Assembly (NCBI GenBank): GCA_902542975.1
Contig: CACBWM010000004.1
Span: 22,163-86,162 of the forward strand
From: an uncultured Pelagibacteraceae bacterium
GTDB lineage: Bacteria > Pseudomonadota > Alphaproteobacteria > Pelagibacterales > Pelagibacteraceae
DNA length: 64,000 bases
Direction: 5' to 3'
Shown here piece after piece: positions 21,361 through 31,930 of this stretch (positions within the stretch are counted from its first letter, which is position 1; every line of letters starts with the position of its first letter). The notes under the pieces were generated by a model, which had not been told where the DNA came from, searched no databases, and saw only the letters and a program-made list of their open reading frames with translations. The position numbers and the translations under genes were made by a program.

Positions 21361-22292
21361 TTTTTTGATGCTCTAAGAAGTCTATCGTTAATTACTAATC
21401 CAAAGTTTTGGTTTGGTATTCTTTGTACAGCTATTTTTTTGTAGCCTAACTTCTTAATTTTTCTTAGTGTTTTATATAAATTTTTAACACTCTCCATTAG
21501 ATTATTTGTCTTACTTAAGTAAAAATAATTCTTATTATTCTCTCTTTTCTTCTTAATTAGAATAAAAGCCTCATCTTTTTTTATTTTAAGTGCGTTTAAT
21601 CTAATGGGTATACCTGGCGAATAGTGAATTCTTCCTCTTCCTGGAGAATTTATGTTGCTTTTAGTATGTAATTTAGTTTCTAAATTTGTTTTTAATTTTC
21701 TACTTAATGTAGAAATATCTAAACCACCCAATCTTAAAATTTGGGGTTTTTTTACTAAACTTATTATCGTAGACTCAACACCTATTTTTGATCTTCCACC
21801 TTCTAGAATAAATTTAATTTTTTTTCCAAATTCATCATATACATCATCTTTTGTCACTGGACTTATACTTTCAGAGATATTTGCGCTTGGTGCTGCTAAA
21901 GGATATTTTATAGATTTTAATAATATTCTAGCGGTTCGGTGACTTGGAAATCTTACACCTAACGTTTTTTTGTTATTAGTAACGTTTTTTGAGATTTTAC
22001 TTTCATCTTTTAGTTTTAATATAAATGTAATCGGTCCAGGGCATAATGAATTATAAAGTTTATAAAACAAAGTATTTGTCTCACAATCTTTTTCCAAATC
22101 TTTAATATTATAATAATGAACAATTAAGGGGTTATCAGCTGGCCTTCCTTTTAATTTAAATATTCTTTTGGTAGCCTTATCAGAATAAGCATTAGCAGCT
22201 AATCCATAGACAGTTTCCGTAGGTATCCCAATACAATCGTTATTATTTAAATATTTTACTGCTTTTTTAATATTTGAATCATTTATTTTCAT
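21357..22292 (-). CDS. tsaC: L-threonylcarbamoyladenylate synthase (Sua5/YrdC/TsaC)
   Basis: 'GIPTETVYGLAANAYSDKATKRIFKLKGRPADNPLIVHY', 'PSANIS'; C-terminal Sua5 domain. Confidence 0.92.
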   Translation of the reverse strand: MKINDSNIKKAVKYLNNNDCIGIPTETVYGLAANAYSDKATKRIFKLKGRPADNPLIVHYYNIKDLEKDCETNTLFYKLYNSLCPGPITFILKLKDESKISKNVTNNKKTLGVRFPSHRTARILLKSIKYPLAAPSANISESISPVTKDDVYDEFGKKIKFILEGGRSKIGVESTIISLVKKPQILRLGGLDISTLSRKLKTNLETKLHTKSNINSPGRGRIHYSPGIPIRLNALKIKKDEAFILIKKKRENNKNYFYLSKTNNLMESVKNLYKTLRKIKKLGYKKIAVQRIPNQNFGLVINDRLLRASKK

Positions 22293-22312
22293 ATAATATT
22301 ACAAACTATTAT

Positions 22313-22567
22313 ATGAATGAAAAAATTTTGCCAGATGATATTGAGTCAAAATCTTTGAGTGAACTCACAGATATAGCATATCGTTTAATTCAAGAATTAG
22401 AAAATAAAAAAAATTTGGAGGAATCTATTGAAGATTATCAATATTTAATAAAGTTAAATAATTTAATAGAGAAAAAATTTCAAAAGGACTCAAAAAATAT
22501 ATCTGAAAGTACGAAGCTAAAAATAGAAGAATTAACCTCAAAAAAAAATGAAAAAAAAATTAGTTAA
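22313..22567 (+). CDS. xseB: Exodeoxyribonuclease VII small subunit (divergent)
   Basis: ~84 aa helical protein with 'LEESIEDYQYLIKLNNLIEKKF' like XseB; immediately upstream of ispA-dxs as in alphaproteobacteria; ORF track start 22274 overlaps tsaC, so 22313 preferred. Confidence 0.55.
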   Translation: MNEKILPDDIESKSLSELTDIAYRLIQELENKKNLEESIEDYQYLIKLNNLIEKKFQKDSKNISESTKLKIEELTSKKNEKKIS

Positions 22568-23417
22568 AACTGTTAATGAAGTAAATAAATTTTTAAAAAA
22601 TTACTTAGCAAAACAAAAAAAAACAGATCTAATTATACCTATTAAGTATGGTTTATTTCCTGGAGGAAAAAAAATAAGATCTAAGCTTATTTTTGACGTT
22701 GGAAAAATTTTTAATGTCGAAAAAAAATATCTTTTATATTTAAGTTCAGCTGTTGAATGTATACACGCTTATTCACTAATACATGACGATTTACCGTGTA
22801 TGGATGATGATGATCTTAGAAGAGGTAAACTAACTACACATAAAAAATTTGGAGAATCAACAGCTGTTTTAGCTGGAAACTCGCTTTTGACATTAGCTTT
22901 TGAAATTTTATCTGATCCAAAGTTCAATATAAATAACAATAAAAAAATATCCCTAATAAATCTAATATCTCAATCATCTGGTCACCAAGGAATAGCTGGA
23001 GGTCAATTTTTGGATTTAAATTATGAAAGAAAAAAAGTTTCTAAACAAAAAGTTATAGATATGGAGGTTAAAAAGACTGGAAAATTATTTTCATTCAGCT
23101 GTTTGTCTCCAGTTATTTTGACAAATAAAAAAGATCAAATAAAAAAATTCTCAATTATTGGTGAAAAAATTGGTTTACTTTTTCAAATTGTAGATGATTT
23201 AATTGATTATAGCAGTACATCAAAAACTGCAGGAAAAAAAACAAATAAAGATTCAAAAAGAGGAAAAGCGACATTAATAAGTTTACTAGGATATAAAAAT
23301 GCTATTAAATATGCATCAAAACTAAAAAAAGAAATATTTAATAGTTTAGTTAGCTATGGAAATAATGCTAGTGATTTAAAAGAGACAATTGAATTTATAT
23401 TAAGTAGAAATAAATAA
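22548..23417 (+). CDS. ispA: Polyprenyl (farnesyl) diphosphate synthase
   Basis: 'IHDDLPCMDDDDLRRG' FARM and 'QIVDDLIDY' SARM motifs; next to dxs. Confidence 0.93.
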   Translation: MKKKLVKTVNEVNKFLKNYLAKQKKTDLIIPIKYGLFPGGKKIRSKLIFDVGKIFNVEKKYLLYLSSAVECIHAYSLIHDDLPCMDDDDLRRGKLTTHKKFGESTAVLAGNSLLTLAFEILSDPKFNINNNKKISLINLISQSSGHQGIAGGQFLDLNYERKKVSKQKVIDMEVKKTGKLFSFSCLSPVILTNKKDQIKKFSIIGEKIGLLFQIVDDLIDYSSTSKTAGKKTNKDSKRGKATLISLLGYKNAIKYASKLKKEIFNSLVSYGNNASDLKETIEFILSRNK

Positions 23418-25328
23418 ATGCAGAATTATAAATATTTAAATAATATTAATTTTCCTTCAGATATAAAAAAACTCAACAATGAAGAATTAAAAGTTCTATC
23501 AGAAGAAGTAAGAAGCGAAATGATTGATGCTGTTTCAAAAACAGGTGGTCATCTAGGTGCGGGCTTAGGTGTTGTAGAATTAACAGTAGCACTTCATCAT
23601 GTTTTTGACACACCTAAGGATAAATTGATATGGGATGTTGGTCATCAATCATACCCTCATAAAATTTTAACAGGAAGAAAAGATAAAATACGAACTTTAC
23701 GACAAGGAAGTGGATTATCTGGTTTTACAAAGCGATCGGAAAGTGAATTTGACCCTTTTGGTGCAGCTCATAGTTCCACTTCTATTTCTGCTGGACTTGG
23801 TATTGCAACAGCAAATAAATTATCAAATAAATCAGATCAGGTTATAGCAGTTATTGGTGACGGTGCCATGAGCGCAGGAATGGCATATGAAGCTATGAAT
23901 AATGCTGGAGACTCAAAAACAAAAATGATCGTAATTTTGAATGACAATGATATGTCAATTGCAAAACCAGTTGGCGCAATGAAATCTTATCTTGCTAAAA
24001 TTTTTTCAGGTAAGATTTATTTTAGTTTCAGAGAAACAGTTAAAATGATTATTTCATCTTTTTCAAAAAGATTTAGCAAAAAGGCTGGAAAGGCTGAAGA
24101 TTTTTTGAGATCAGCTGTCACAGGTGGTACATTATTTAATTCATTAGGTTTTTATTATGTTGGTCCAATTGATGGTCATGATTTAGATGTACTATTGCCA
24201 ATATTAAAAAATGCAAAAGAAAGCAATCATAATGGTCCAATACTAATTCATATAAAAACTCAAAAAGGGAAAGGATATAGTTTTGCTGAAAAATCTGATG
24301 ATAAGTATCATGGAGTTACAAAATTTGATGTTCAAACTGGAGTTCAACAAAAATCAACAACCAAGGCTCCTGCTTTTACAAAGGTATTTGCAAATACATT
24401 AATTGAGCATGCAAAGAAAGATAGTAAAATTGTAGGTATAACTGCTGCTATGCCATCTGGGACAGGAATGGACGCATTTAGTAAAGTTTTCCCAGACAGA
24501 ACTTTTGATGTTGGAATTGCTGAACAACATGCTGTTACTTTTGCTGCAGGATTAGCAACAGAGGGTTATAAGCCTTATGCAGCAATTTATTCAACATTTT
24601 TACAAAGAGCTTATGATCAGGTAGTTCATGACGTTGCAATTCAAAGTTTACCAGTAAGATTTGCAATTGATAGAGCTGGTTTAGTTGGCGCCGATGGAGC
24701 CACTCATGCAGGTGCTTTTGATATTACATATTTATCAACTTTACCTAATTTTATTGTTATGGCAGCAAGTGATGAAGCAGAATTGGTAAGAATGGTCAAT
24801 ACTTCAGTAGATATTAATAATCAACCATGTGCATTTAGATATCCAAGAGGAAATGGAGCAGGTTTAGAATTACCTGATATCAACGAAAAAATAGATATTG
24901 GAAAAGGTAGAGTTATAAGAGAAGGTAAGAAAGTTGCCTTAGTAAGTTTTGGTAACAGATTAAAAGAATGTTTATTGGCTGAAGAAGGTTTAAAAAAAAT
25001 GGGAATTAATCCAACAATTATAGATGCTAGATTTGCGAAACCTCTGGATGAAAATCTTATGTGGCAAGTTGCAACAAATCATGAAGTGCTAATTACGTTG
25101 GAAGAAGGCTCTATAGGAGGTTTTGGAGCTCATGTAAATCATTTCTTAAATGAAAAAAATTTATTAGATAATAATATAAAATTTAGATCAATGATTTTAC
25201 CTGATAAATTTTTAGACCAAGATAAACCAGAAGAAATGTATAAAGAAGCTGGTCTAGACGCTAAATCTATTGAAGCGAAGGTTTTAGAAACTCTAAATTC
25301 TAAAGTTTTAATTAAAAAAACTAATTAA
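23418..25328 (+). CDS. dxs: 1-deoxy-D-xylulose-5-phosphate synthase
   Basis: '[45 protein letters not shown]'. Confidence 0.98.
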   Translation: MQNYKYLNNINFPSDIKKLNNEELKVLSEEVRSEMIDAVSKTGGHLGAGLGVVELTVALHHVFDTPKDKLIWDVGHQSYPHKILTGRKDKIRTLRQGSGLSGFTKRSESEFDPFGAAHSSTSISAGLGIATANKLSNKSDQVIAVIGDGAMSAGMAYEAMNNAGDSKTKMIVILNDNDMSIAKPVGAMKSYLAKIFSGKIYFSFRETVKMIISSFSKRFSKKAGKAEDFLRSAVTGGTLFNSLGFYYVGPIDGHDLDVLLPILKNAKESNHNGPILIHIKTQKGKGYSFAEKSDDKYHGVTKFDVQTGVQQKSTTKAPAFTKVFANTLIEHAKKDSKIVGITAAMPSGTGMDAFSKVFPDRTFDVGIAEQHAVTFAAGLATEGYKPYAAIYSTFLQRAYDQVVHDVAIQSLPVRFAIDRAGLVGADGATHAGAFDITYLSTLPNFIVMAASDEAELVRMVNTSVDINNQPCAFRYPRGNGAGLELPDINEKIDIGKGRVIREGKKVALVSFGNRLKECLLAEEGLKKMGINPTIIDARFAKPLDENLMWQVATNHEVLITLEEGSIGGFGAHVNHFLNEKNLLDNNIKFRSMILPDKFLDQDKPEEMYKEAGLDAKSIEAKVLETLNSKVLIKKTN

Positions 25329-26410
25329 TTGTCACATTGAGCTTTATTCATTAAGTAGTGATCAAGAATTACACAATGCATCATTGCTTCGCCAATAGGC
25401 ACTGCTCTAATACCTACACATGGATCATGTCTCCCTGTGACTGAAATTGAAGTATTTTTTCCAAATTTATTAATTGTTTTTCTTTGAGAAAGAATTGATG
25501 AAGTTGGTTTTACTGCAAAAGAAACTATTATTTCTTGACCACTAGAAATACCTCCAAGAATTCCTCCAGCATTATTCGATTTAAATTTTGTTTTCTTTCC
25601 TGTTTGGGACATTTCATCAGAATTTTGTTCACCAGAAAGTTGAGCAGAGTTCATTCCTGATCCTATATTTACCCCTTTTACTGCGTTAATACTCATCATT
25701 GCTGATGCTAAATCCATATCTAATTTTGAATAAATTGGAGCTCCTAATCCTACAGGAACACCTCTTGCTCTTACTTCAATAATAGCCCCACATGATGAGC
25801 CAGCTTTTCTTATCTCTAGTAAATATTTTTCCCATAATTTTAAAACTGTTTTATCAGGACAAAATAAGGGGTTTTTTGTGATGAAACTGTCATTCCATTT
25901 TTCTGTGTCACATCCTAGTATTCCTAATTGTGTTACGGCTCCAGTTACACTGTACTTTTTCCCAATAATATTTTGCAAAACTTGTTTTGCTATTGCCCCT
26001 GCTGCCACTCTTGAAGCAGTCTCTCTCGCTGATTGTCTGCCTCCACCTCTATAATCTCTAATTCCATACTTTTTAAAATATGTATAATCAGCATGACCAG
26101 GTCTAAATTTATCTTTAATATTTTTATAATCCTTAGATCGCATATCTTTATTGAAGATAATCATTGAGATAGGTGTACCAGTTGTTTTGCCCTCAAATGT
26201 TCCCGATAAAATTTCTACTTTATCATCCTCTTTTCTTTGGGTTGTGAATTTTGACTGACCAGGCTTTCTTTTATTTAATTCTAACTGAATGTCTCTGATA
26301 TTAAGCTTAATATTCGGAGGACAACCATCAACAACACATCCTATTGCTGGACCGTGAGACTCACCCCAAGTAGTAAATCGAAAAAATTTTCCAAATGTAT
26401 TAAAAGACAT
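25325..26410 (-). CDS. aroC: Chorismate synthase
   Basis: '[23 protein letters not shown]', 'GGRQSARET'. Confidence 0.98.
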   Translation of the reverse strand: MSFNTFGKFFRFTTWGESHGPAIGCVVDGCPPNIKLNIRDIQLELNKRKPGQSKFTTQRKEDDKVEILSGTFEGKTTGTPISMIIFNKDMRSKDYKNIKDKFRPGHADYTYFKKYGIRDYRGGGRQSARETASRVAAGAIAKQVLQNIIGKKYSVTGAVTQLGILGCDTEKWNDSFITKNPLFCPDKTVLKLWEKYLLEIRKAGSSCGAIIEVRARGVPVGLGAPIYSKLDMDLASAMMSINAVKGVNIGSGMNSAQLSGEQNSDEMSQTGKKTKFKSNNAGGILGGISSGQEIIVSFAVKPTSSILSQRKTINKFGKNTSISVTGRHDPCVGIRAVPIGEAMMHCVILDHYLMNKAQCDN

Positions 26411-26442
26411 TATATTATTATATAAATTATTTTGGTTAAATT

Positions 26443-27066
26443 ATGAACGAAAAAAATTCTTTAGGGTTAGATAAATGCTTCCTAGATCTCGATAATCCAA
26501 TACTATTATTCACTGAATGGTACAACGAGGCAAAGAAAACAGAAATAAATGATCCAAATGCATTAGCTCTAGGCACTATTAACGAAAAAGGTTATCCAAA
26601 TGTAAGAATGGTATTGCTCAAAGATTATGGAGAGGATGGATTTGTTTTTTATACTAACTTTAATAGTAATAAGGGAAACTCTATAAAGCAGAATCCAAAC
26701 ATTTCGATGTGCTTTCATTGGAAAAGTTTACTCAGACAAATTCGAATAGTTGGTACTGCTGAAAAAGTTTCTGATGAAGAAGCTGATAATTATTATAAAT
26801 CCAGAAGTTATGGAAGTAGAATTGGTGCATGGGCATCAAATCAGAGTTCAATTTTAAAAGATAGAGAAGAGCTAAACCAATCTATAAAAAAATTTAAAGA
26901 TCTCTATAAAGATGAAAATAATGTTCCAAGACCTGATCATTGGTCAGGATGGAGGTTAAAACACCACGAAATTGAATTTTGGTTAGATGGTGAAAATAGA
27001 ATTCACGAAAGATTAAAATATATTAAAGAAAATAATGATTGGAAAAAAATTCTCTTATCACCTTAA
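26443..27066 (+). CDS. pdxH: Pyridoxamine 5'-phosphate oxidase
   Basis: 'PNVRMVLLKDYGEDGFVFYTNFNSNKG', 'RPDHWSGWRL'. Confidence 0.96.
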   Translation: MNEKNSLGLDKCFLDLDNPILLFTEWYNEAKKTEINDPNALALGTINEKGYPNVRMVLLKDYGEDGFVFYTNFNSNKGNSIKQNPNISMCFHWKSLLRQIRIVGTAEKVSDEEADNYYKSRSYGSRIGAWASNQSSILKDREELNQSIKKFKDLYKDENNVPRPDHWSGWRLKHHEIEFWLDGENRIHERLKYIKENNDWKKILLSP

Positions 27067-28076
27067 AATTTTCTATTAATACTAAATGAAGTTAAATTTT
27101 TGAGTATAGTTTTTTCTTCACAATCTTGAAATATACTTAATGAATTTGATGCTAAACTTATATAGTGCTCCGCTTTTTTGTAACACTCATTAATTATATT
27201 ATATTTTTTTACCAATGTAAGCACATAGTCAAATTGTTCTTTAGATCTGATATTTTGTTCAAATATTTTTTTTAAAACTAATTTTTCATCTGAAGATAAT
27301 TTTTGATGTAATAGAATAATCGGGAGAGTAACCTTGCCCTCAAAGAAATCTTTCCCTATCTCTTTACCAAACATTTTTAATTCTGAGCTATAGTCAAGTG
27401 TGTCATCTGCAATCTGAAATGTTAATCCAAGGTTCTTTCCATAGAATTCTAGTGCATCTTTAAATTTATTGTCTTTATCAGTAATTATCGACCCAACTTT
27501 TGAAGATGCTGAAAATAAAGCTGCAGTTTTAGAAGAAATTATATTCAAATATGTATCTTCTAACATTTCTGAGTCACCTTTATGTTGTAATTGCAAAACT
27601 TCTCCTTGAGCAATAGTTGATGATGTAGAAGATAAAAGTTTTAATACTTCAATACTTCCATCCTCAACCATCATTTCAAAACATCTACTTAACAAATAGT
27701 CCCCAACAAGAATTGATGACTGATTTCCCCAAATTTTATTTGTAGTTTTTTTGCCTCTTCTTAAATCTGCGCTGTCAATTACATCATCATGCATAAGAGT
27801 CGCTGCGTGTATAAGTTCAACACATGCGGCTAGGTTTACATCTCTACTACCTTTTGTATATCCACACAATTTAGCACACTCCAAAGTAAGCAATGCTCTT
27901 AATCTTTTACCTCCACTAGTCATGTGGTAAGCTGTCATTTCTTTAACAAGCTCAACTTTACTATCTAATTTATAAGAAATTTTGTCTTCAACTAAACTTA
28001 GTTTTTCATCAACAGAATTTACTAAATCTGTATACGCATTAGTTATTTGCTTTTTTAATTGAACTACTGAACCCAT
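27063..28076 (-). CDS. ispB: Long-chain polyprenyl (octaprenyl) diphosphate synthase
   Basis: 'LMHDDVIDSADLRRGKKTTN', 'QIADDTLDY'. Confidence 0.9.
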   Translation of the reverse strand: MGSVVQLKKQITNAYTDLVNSVDEKLSLVEDKISYKLDSKVELVKEMTAYHMTSGGKRLRALLTLECAKLCGYTKGSRDVNLAACVELIHAATLMHDDVIDSADLRRGKKTTNKIWGNQSSILVGDYLLSRCFEMMVEDGSIEVLKLLSSTSSTIAQGEVLQLQHKGDSEMLEDTYLNIISSKTAALFSASSKVGSIITDKDNKFKDALEFYGKNLGLTFQIADDTLDYSSELKMFGKEIGKDFFEGKVTLPIILLHQKLSSDEKLVLKKIFEQNIRSKEQFDYVLTLVKKYNIINECYKKAEHYISLASNSLSIFQDCEEKTILKNLTSFSINRKF

Positions 28077-28184
28077 AAATTCAAAATATTACATTAGGTT
28101 TATTAATATACTTATCAATTGACGCACCTAATTCTTCAACTATAAGTAGCTTTATAATTAAGTAAAATTTTTATAATCATTTGT

Positions 28185-28991
28185 ATGTTTTCATTTTTTA
28201 AAAAAAAAAAAATTGTTAGTCATTTAAGACTTACTGGCGTCATAGGAAATGTTGGAAAGTTTAAACAAGGAATAGAATATTCCTCTCAAGAAGAAATGAT
28301 AAAAAAAGCTTTTTCAGTAAAAAAAGCAGAGGCTGTTGCAATTTCAATTAATTCACCAGGTGGTTCACCCGTTCAATCACATCTAATATATAAATTTATT
28401 AGAGAACAGTCTAAGAAAAACAAAAAAAAAGTAATAGTTTTTGCCGAAGATGTTGCTGCATCTGGAGGCTATCTAATTGCATGCGCAGGTGATGAGATTT
28501 ATGCTAATGCCAGTTCTATAATCGGATCAATAGGAGTAATTTATTCTTCTTTTGGTTTTAAAGATTTAATTCAAAAAATAGGTGTTCAAAGAAGGGTTTA
28601 TACAGCTGGAAAAAATAAAAGTACTCTAGACCCTTTTTTAGACGAGAAAGAAGAGGACATTCAAAGATTAAAAAATATTCAACTGGAACTTCACCAAGAA
28701 TTTATTAATGTTGTAGAGGAAAGTAGATCAACAAAATTAAACAAAACTGATGTTGAACTTTTTTCTGGAGAATTTTGGTCTGGCAAAACATCTTTAAAAC
28801 TTGGTTTGATAGATGGAATAGGGAATGCAGAACAGATATTGAGAGAAAAATTTGGTGAAGATGTTGAAATTAAAAAATTTGAAAAGTCTAAAGGATGGCT
28901 TGCCAAAAAACTTTCGTCTTCTGAAGACCATGCGGATAAATTGATAAGTGTTTTAGAAGAAAGATCTATTTGGCAAAAATATGGTTTCTAA
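28185..28991 (+). CDS. S49 family serine peptidase (SppA/SohB-like)
   Basis: '[21 protein letters not shown]', '[29 protein letters not shown]'. Confidence 0.9.
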   Translation: MFSFFKKKKIVSHLRLTGVIGNVGKFKQGIEYSSQEEMIKKAFSVKKAEAVAISINSPGGSPVQSHLIYKFIREQSKKNKKKVIVFAEDVAASGGYLIACAGDEIYANASSIIGSIGVIYSSFGFKDLIQKIGVQRRVYTAGKNKSTLDPFLDEKEEDIQRLKNIQLELHQEFINVVEESRSTKLNKTDVELFSGEFWSGKTSLKLGLIDGIGNAEQILREKFGEDVEIKKFEKSKGWLAKKLSSSEDHADKLISVLEERSIWQKYGF

Positions 28992-29865
28992 AAAAAAAAC
29001 AAAAAATCCAAAATCATTTATTTCTTTTCAGGATACAATTTTAAATCTTCAAAAGTACTGGTCAAAAAAAGGTTGCGTTATTTTACAACCTTATGATTTA
29101 GAAGTTGGAGCAGGAACATTTCACCCAGCAACAACTCTAAGATCATTAGGTTCTAAACCATGGAAAACAGCTTACGTTCAACCATCAAGAAGACCAACAG
29201 ATGGAAGGTATGGAGAAAATCCTAATCGTTTGCAACACTATTATCAATTTCAAGTTTTAATAAAACCTTCACCAAAAGATATTAAAAAAATGTATCTTAA
29301 TAGCCTTTCATCAGTAGGTATTAAATACGAAGAGCACGATATCAGATTTGTAGAGGATGATTGGGAAAGTCCAACCTTAGGTGCTGCTGGTCTTGGATGG
29401 GAAGTATGGTGTAATGGTATGGAAGTTACTCAATTTACTTATTTTCAACAAATGGCAGGTATGGAATGCAATCCAATATCTGTTGAAATTACTTATGGTT
29501 TAGAGAGATTATGTATGTTTATTCAAGGTAAAAAAAATGTTTTTGATTTAATTTGGAATGATGAGGGAGTTTTATACAAAGATGTTTTTCATCAAGCTGA
29601 AAAAGAATTTTCAGCCTATAATTTTGAGTACGCAAACACAGATAAATTATTTAAAATTTTTGATATGCTTGAAGAAGAAGCAAAATCATTAATTGAAAAG
29701 AAAATTTCTCTTCCAGCATATGATCAATGTTTAAAATCAAGTCATGTGTTCAATATTTTAGATGCTAGAGGAGTTATAAGTGTTGTTCAAAGAGCAGAAT
29801 ATATTGCAAGGATCAGAGATCTGACAAGAGAAATTGGAAAAATCTGGGTAGAAACACAAAATTAA
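28981..29865 (+). CDS. glyQ: Glycyl-tRNA synthetase alpha subunit
   Basis: '[23 protein letters not shown]', '[28 protein letters not shown]'. Confidence 0.98.
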   Translation: MVSKKKTKNPKSFISFQDTILNLQKYWSKKGCVILQPYDLEVGAGTFHPATTLRSLGSKPWKTAYVQPSRRPTDGRYGENPNRLQHYYQFQVLIKPSPKDIKKMYLNSLSSVGIKYEEHDIRFVEDDWESPTLGAAGLGWEVWCNGMEVTQFTYFQQMAGMECNPISVEITYGLERLCMFIQGKKNVFDLIWNDEGVLYKDVFHQAEKEFSAYNFEYANTDKLFKIFDMLEEEAKSLIEKKISLPAYDQCLKSSHVFNILDARGVISVVQRAEYIARIRDLTREIGKIWVETQN

Positions 29866-29866
29866 A

Positions 29867-31930
29867 ATGTCTGAATTTTTCCTTGAATTATTTAGTGAAG
29901 AAATACCTTCCAGATTACAAATCAATGCTAGAAATGAATTAACACAAATTTTTAAAAAATTTTTTGATGATAATGAAATTATAGTTAAAGGTAAAATTAA
30001 TACTTATTCAACTCCAAATAGGCTCATTGTTCATATAAATAAGATCTCTAAAGATGTAATAAAAAAAGCAGAGGAAATTAGAGGTCCTAATATAAATGCT
30101 CCAGAAAAGGCTTTGGAAGGATTTTTAAAATCCAATAAGATAAGTAAAGAAAAAGTTTTCAAAAAAAGTACTGAAAAGGGCATATTCTATTTCTACAACA
30201 AACCATCGCAAAAAATAAAAACATACGATTTATTAAAAGAAAGTATTGCAAGTTTACTTTTAAAAATTTCATGGAAAAAATCAATGAAATGGGGCAATCA
30301 TGATTTATATTGGGGAAGACCGTTAAAATCAATATTAGCTTTATTTGATAAAAAAATAATTGAATTTAAATTAAACCATTTACATAGTTCAAATAAAACT
30401 TTTACAGATAAAGATCTAGAAGATGATGTAAAAAGTTTTAAAGATTTTAAATCTTATATAAAATTTTTTAAACAAAAAGGAGTAACAATTGATCAAGATA
30501 AAAGGAAAGAATTTATAATTAAAGAAATAAACAAGGCAACTAATCAAAAAAAAATTCATATAAACGTGAATGAAAAACTTATAGACGAAATAATAAATAT
30601 TGTTGAAAAACCAAAAATTTTAGTATGTGAGTTTAATAAGAAATTTTTAGAAATTCCCCAAGAAATACTTATTATTACAATGCAGTATCACCAAAAATAT
30701 TTTCCTACATTTGATAGCAAAAACAAAATAACAAATAATTTTATTGTTGTAGCAGACTGCAAGGACAAAAAGGGATTAGTTAAATTAGGAAATCAAAATG
30801 TTGTAGATGCAAGGTTGGCAGATGCAGAATTTTTTTGGAATAGAAATAAATCTCAAAATTTAGTTAAACAGGTGTCTAGATTGAAGCAAATTAATTATTT
30901 TAAAGGGTTGGGAAGTTATTTTGATAAAATACAAAGAGTAAGAAAACTTAGTGGAATAATATCAGATGAACTTTTAATAAGTAAAGAAAAGATAGAAATT
31001 GCCTCCTCAATTTGCAAAGTAGATTTGATGTCGGATTTAGTTGGAGAGTTTCCTGAATTACAAGGCGTGATGGGTGGATATTTCGCAAGAGAGCAAGGTT
31101 TTGACGAAGAAATAAGTTTAGCTGTTTCAGAGCATTACTTGCCAAGTGGCATTGATAGTAAAGTTCCAAAAAAACCATACAGCATAGCATTATCGTTAAG
31201 TGACAAAATAGACTCTTTAGTTGGATTTTTTGGAATTAATCTCAAACCAACTAGTTCAAAAGATCCTTATGCCTTAAGAAGAATGGCAATTAGTTTATTA
31301 AGGTTAATAATTGAAAATCAAAAAAAAATAAAATTAAGAGATCTAATAAATTATTCAATAAATTTATACAAAGAACAAAATTACTCTTTTGACTCAAAAT
31401 TGATAAATGATGAATTAGGAGATTTTATTTTAGATAGATTAAAAAATTATTTAAAAGAAAAAAATATTAGGTCGGATATTATTGAATGCTCCACTAATTC
31501 TTATGGAATAGATGATTTACTAAAAATTTTTAATAAATCATTAAATTTGAATAAAAATATTAAAAAAGATTTCGGTCTTGATGTTATTGCAATTTATAAA
31601 AGATCTGCAAACATTTTAAATAGCGAAAGTAAATCAAAACTAGAAATTGTAGGTTCTGCCGACCCTGGTCTCTTTAAAAATGATTATGAAAAAAATCTTT
31701 ATAAAAAAATACATGCTATAAGAAAGTATTTTTCAAGCATAGGTAGAGACGAGGATTATGATGAAAGTCTTAAAACACTCTCAAGTGCCAAAATAGAGGT
31801 TAATCAGTTTTTTGATAATGTAATAGTTAATGATCAAGAAGAATTAATTAAAAAAAACAGACTAGAACTTTTAAAAATGTTGTGTAAAAGCTTTGATAAT
31901 TATTTTAACTTTTCAAAAATAGAATCATAA
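29867..31930 (+). CDS. glyS: Glycyl-tRNA synthetase beta subunit
   Basis: 'FFLELFSEEIPSR', 'RGPNINAPEKALEGFLKSN', follows glyQ. Confidence 0.97.
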   Translation: MSEFFLELFSEEIPSRLQINARNELTQIFKKFFDDNEIIVKGKINTYSTPNRLIVHINKISKDVIKKAEEIRGPNINAPEKALEGFLKSNKISKEKVFKKSTEKGIFYFYNKPSQKIKTYDLLKESIASLLLKISWKKSMKWGNHDLYWGRPLKSILALFDKKIIEFKLNHLHSSNKTFTDKDLEDDVKSFKDFKSYIKFFKQKGVTIDQDKRKEFIIKEINKATNQKKIHINVNEKLIDEIINIVEKPKILVCEFNKKFLEIPQEILIITMQYHQKYFPTFDSKNKITNNFIVVADCKDKKGLVKLGNQNVVDARLADAEFFWNRNKSQNLVKQVSRLKQINYFKGLGSYFDKIQRVRKLSGIISDELLISKEKIEIASSICKVDLMSDLVGEFPELQGVMGGYFAREQGFDEEISLAVSEHYLPSGIDSKVPKKPYSIALSLSDKIDSLVGFFGINLKPTSSKDPYALRRMAISLLRLIIENQKKIKLRDLINYSINLYKEQNYSFDSKLINDELGDFILDRLKNYLKEKNIRSDIIECSTNSYGIDDLLKIFNKSLNLNKNIKKDFGLDVIAIYKRSANILNSESKSKLEIVGSADPGLFKNDYEKNLYKKIHAIRKYFSSIGRDEDYDESLKTLSSAKIEVNQFFDNVIVNDQEELIKKNRLELLKMLCKSFDNYFNFSKIES

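Noticed and set aside
22274-22312. Upstream start of the xseB ORF at 22274
   Set aside because: Would overlap the divergent tsaC start codon; ATG at 22313 gives the expected XseB length.
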